DNA of 13,983 bases from an uncultured Roseburia sp. (GTDB lineage Bacteria > Bacillota > Clostridia > Lachnospirales > Lachnospiraceae). This document shows, in pieces, positions 13,961 through 13,983 of this stretch (position 1 is the stretch's first letter; every line of letters starts with the position of its first letter). The stretch is from positions 1 to 13,983 of the forward strand of contig URJS01000064.1 in the NCBI GenBank assembly GCA_900548205.1. The letters run 5' to 3'. Under the pieces are notes generated by a model that saw nothing but the letters and a program-made list of their open reading frames with translations, was not told the DNA's origin and did no database searches. A program made the translations under genes and the position numbers.

Positions 13961-13983
13961 ATATCATGTATGGTGTTATACTT

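Noticed and set aside
1..13983. CRISPR array, tRNA, rRNA, insertion sequence or defence system
   Set aside because: No regularly spaced repeats, no tRNA-like cloverleaf noticed, no transposase or integrase reading frame, and nearly all the DNA is filled by conserved housekeeping genes.

Overview
The window is chromosomal DNA from a Gram-positive clostridium, most likely a Lachnospiraceae-type Firmicute. This is inferred from four things. The gene order rplU-prp-rpmA-obgE-yhbY-nadD-yqeK-rsfS is typical of the group. L27 carries the Prp-cleaved N-terminal extension. A TIGR03960/TIGR03936 radical SAM pair and an RNase E/G lie directly upstream of rplU. Strong AGGAGG ribosome binding sites are used. 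I cannot name the species. Every convincing gene lies on the minus strand, so transcription runs from high to low coordinates, and no intergenic gap exceeds about 135 bases.

Region by region in transcription order. (1) 13679-13960 holds a small AT-rich ORF of unknown function with a doubtful start. (2) A good sigma-A promoter at 13608-13636 and a hairpin leader precede a tightly packed operon. It contains a 620-residue radical SAM protein (11686-13548), its partner of the TIGR03936/DUF2344 type (10968-11696), a short RNase E/G (9703-10971), a 1129-residue J-like/TPR protein (6290-9679) and a short Hsp70 of HscC type (4592-6277). (3) A second sigma-A promoter (4552-4580) sits 11 nt after the Hsp70 stop codon. 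It drives a leader RNA and the ribosome-assembly operon: L21, Prp, L27, ObgE, YhbY, NadD, YqeK, RsfS. Terminator-like hairpins follow rplU and rpmA. (4) A strong rho-independent terminator (62-98) ends the operon after rsfS, with further inverted repeats at 3-55.

How it fits together: L21 and L27 are 50S proteins, and Prp trims L27 so that it can be assembled. ObgE and YhbY act on the maturing 50S subunit, and RsfS silences the 50S subunit in starvation. NadD makes NAD precursors and YqeK degrades Ap4A, so translation capacity is linked to nucleotide metabolism. RNase E/G upstream is a plausible rRNA/mRNA processing enzyme.

The least ordinary part is the pair of large chaperone genes between RNase E/G and rplU. 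One encodes a J-like protein whose HPD motif is replaced by NPE and which carries a C-terminal four-cysteine cluster. The other encodes a dedicated short-lid Hsp70. The radical SAM pair also remains functionally uncharacterised. I see no mobile element, CRISPR array, tRNA or rRNA.
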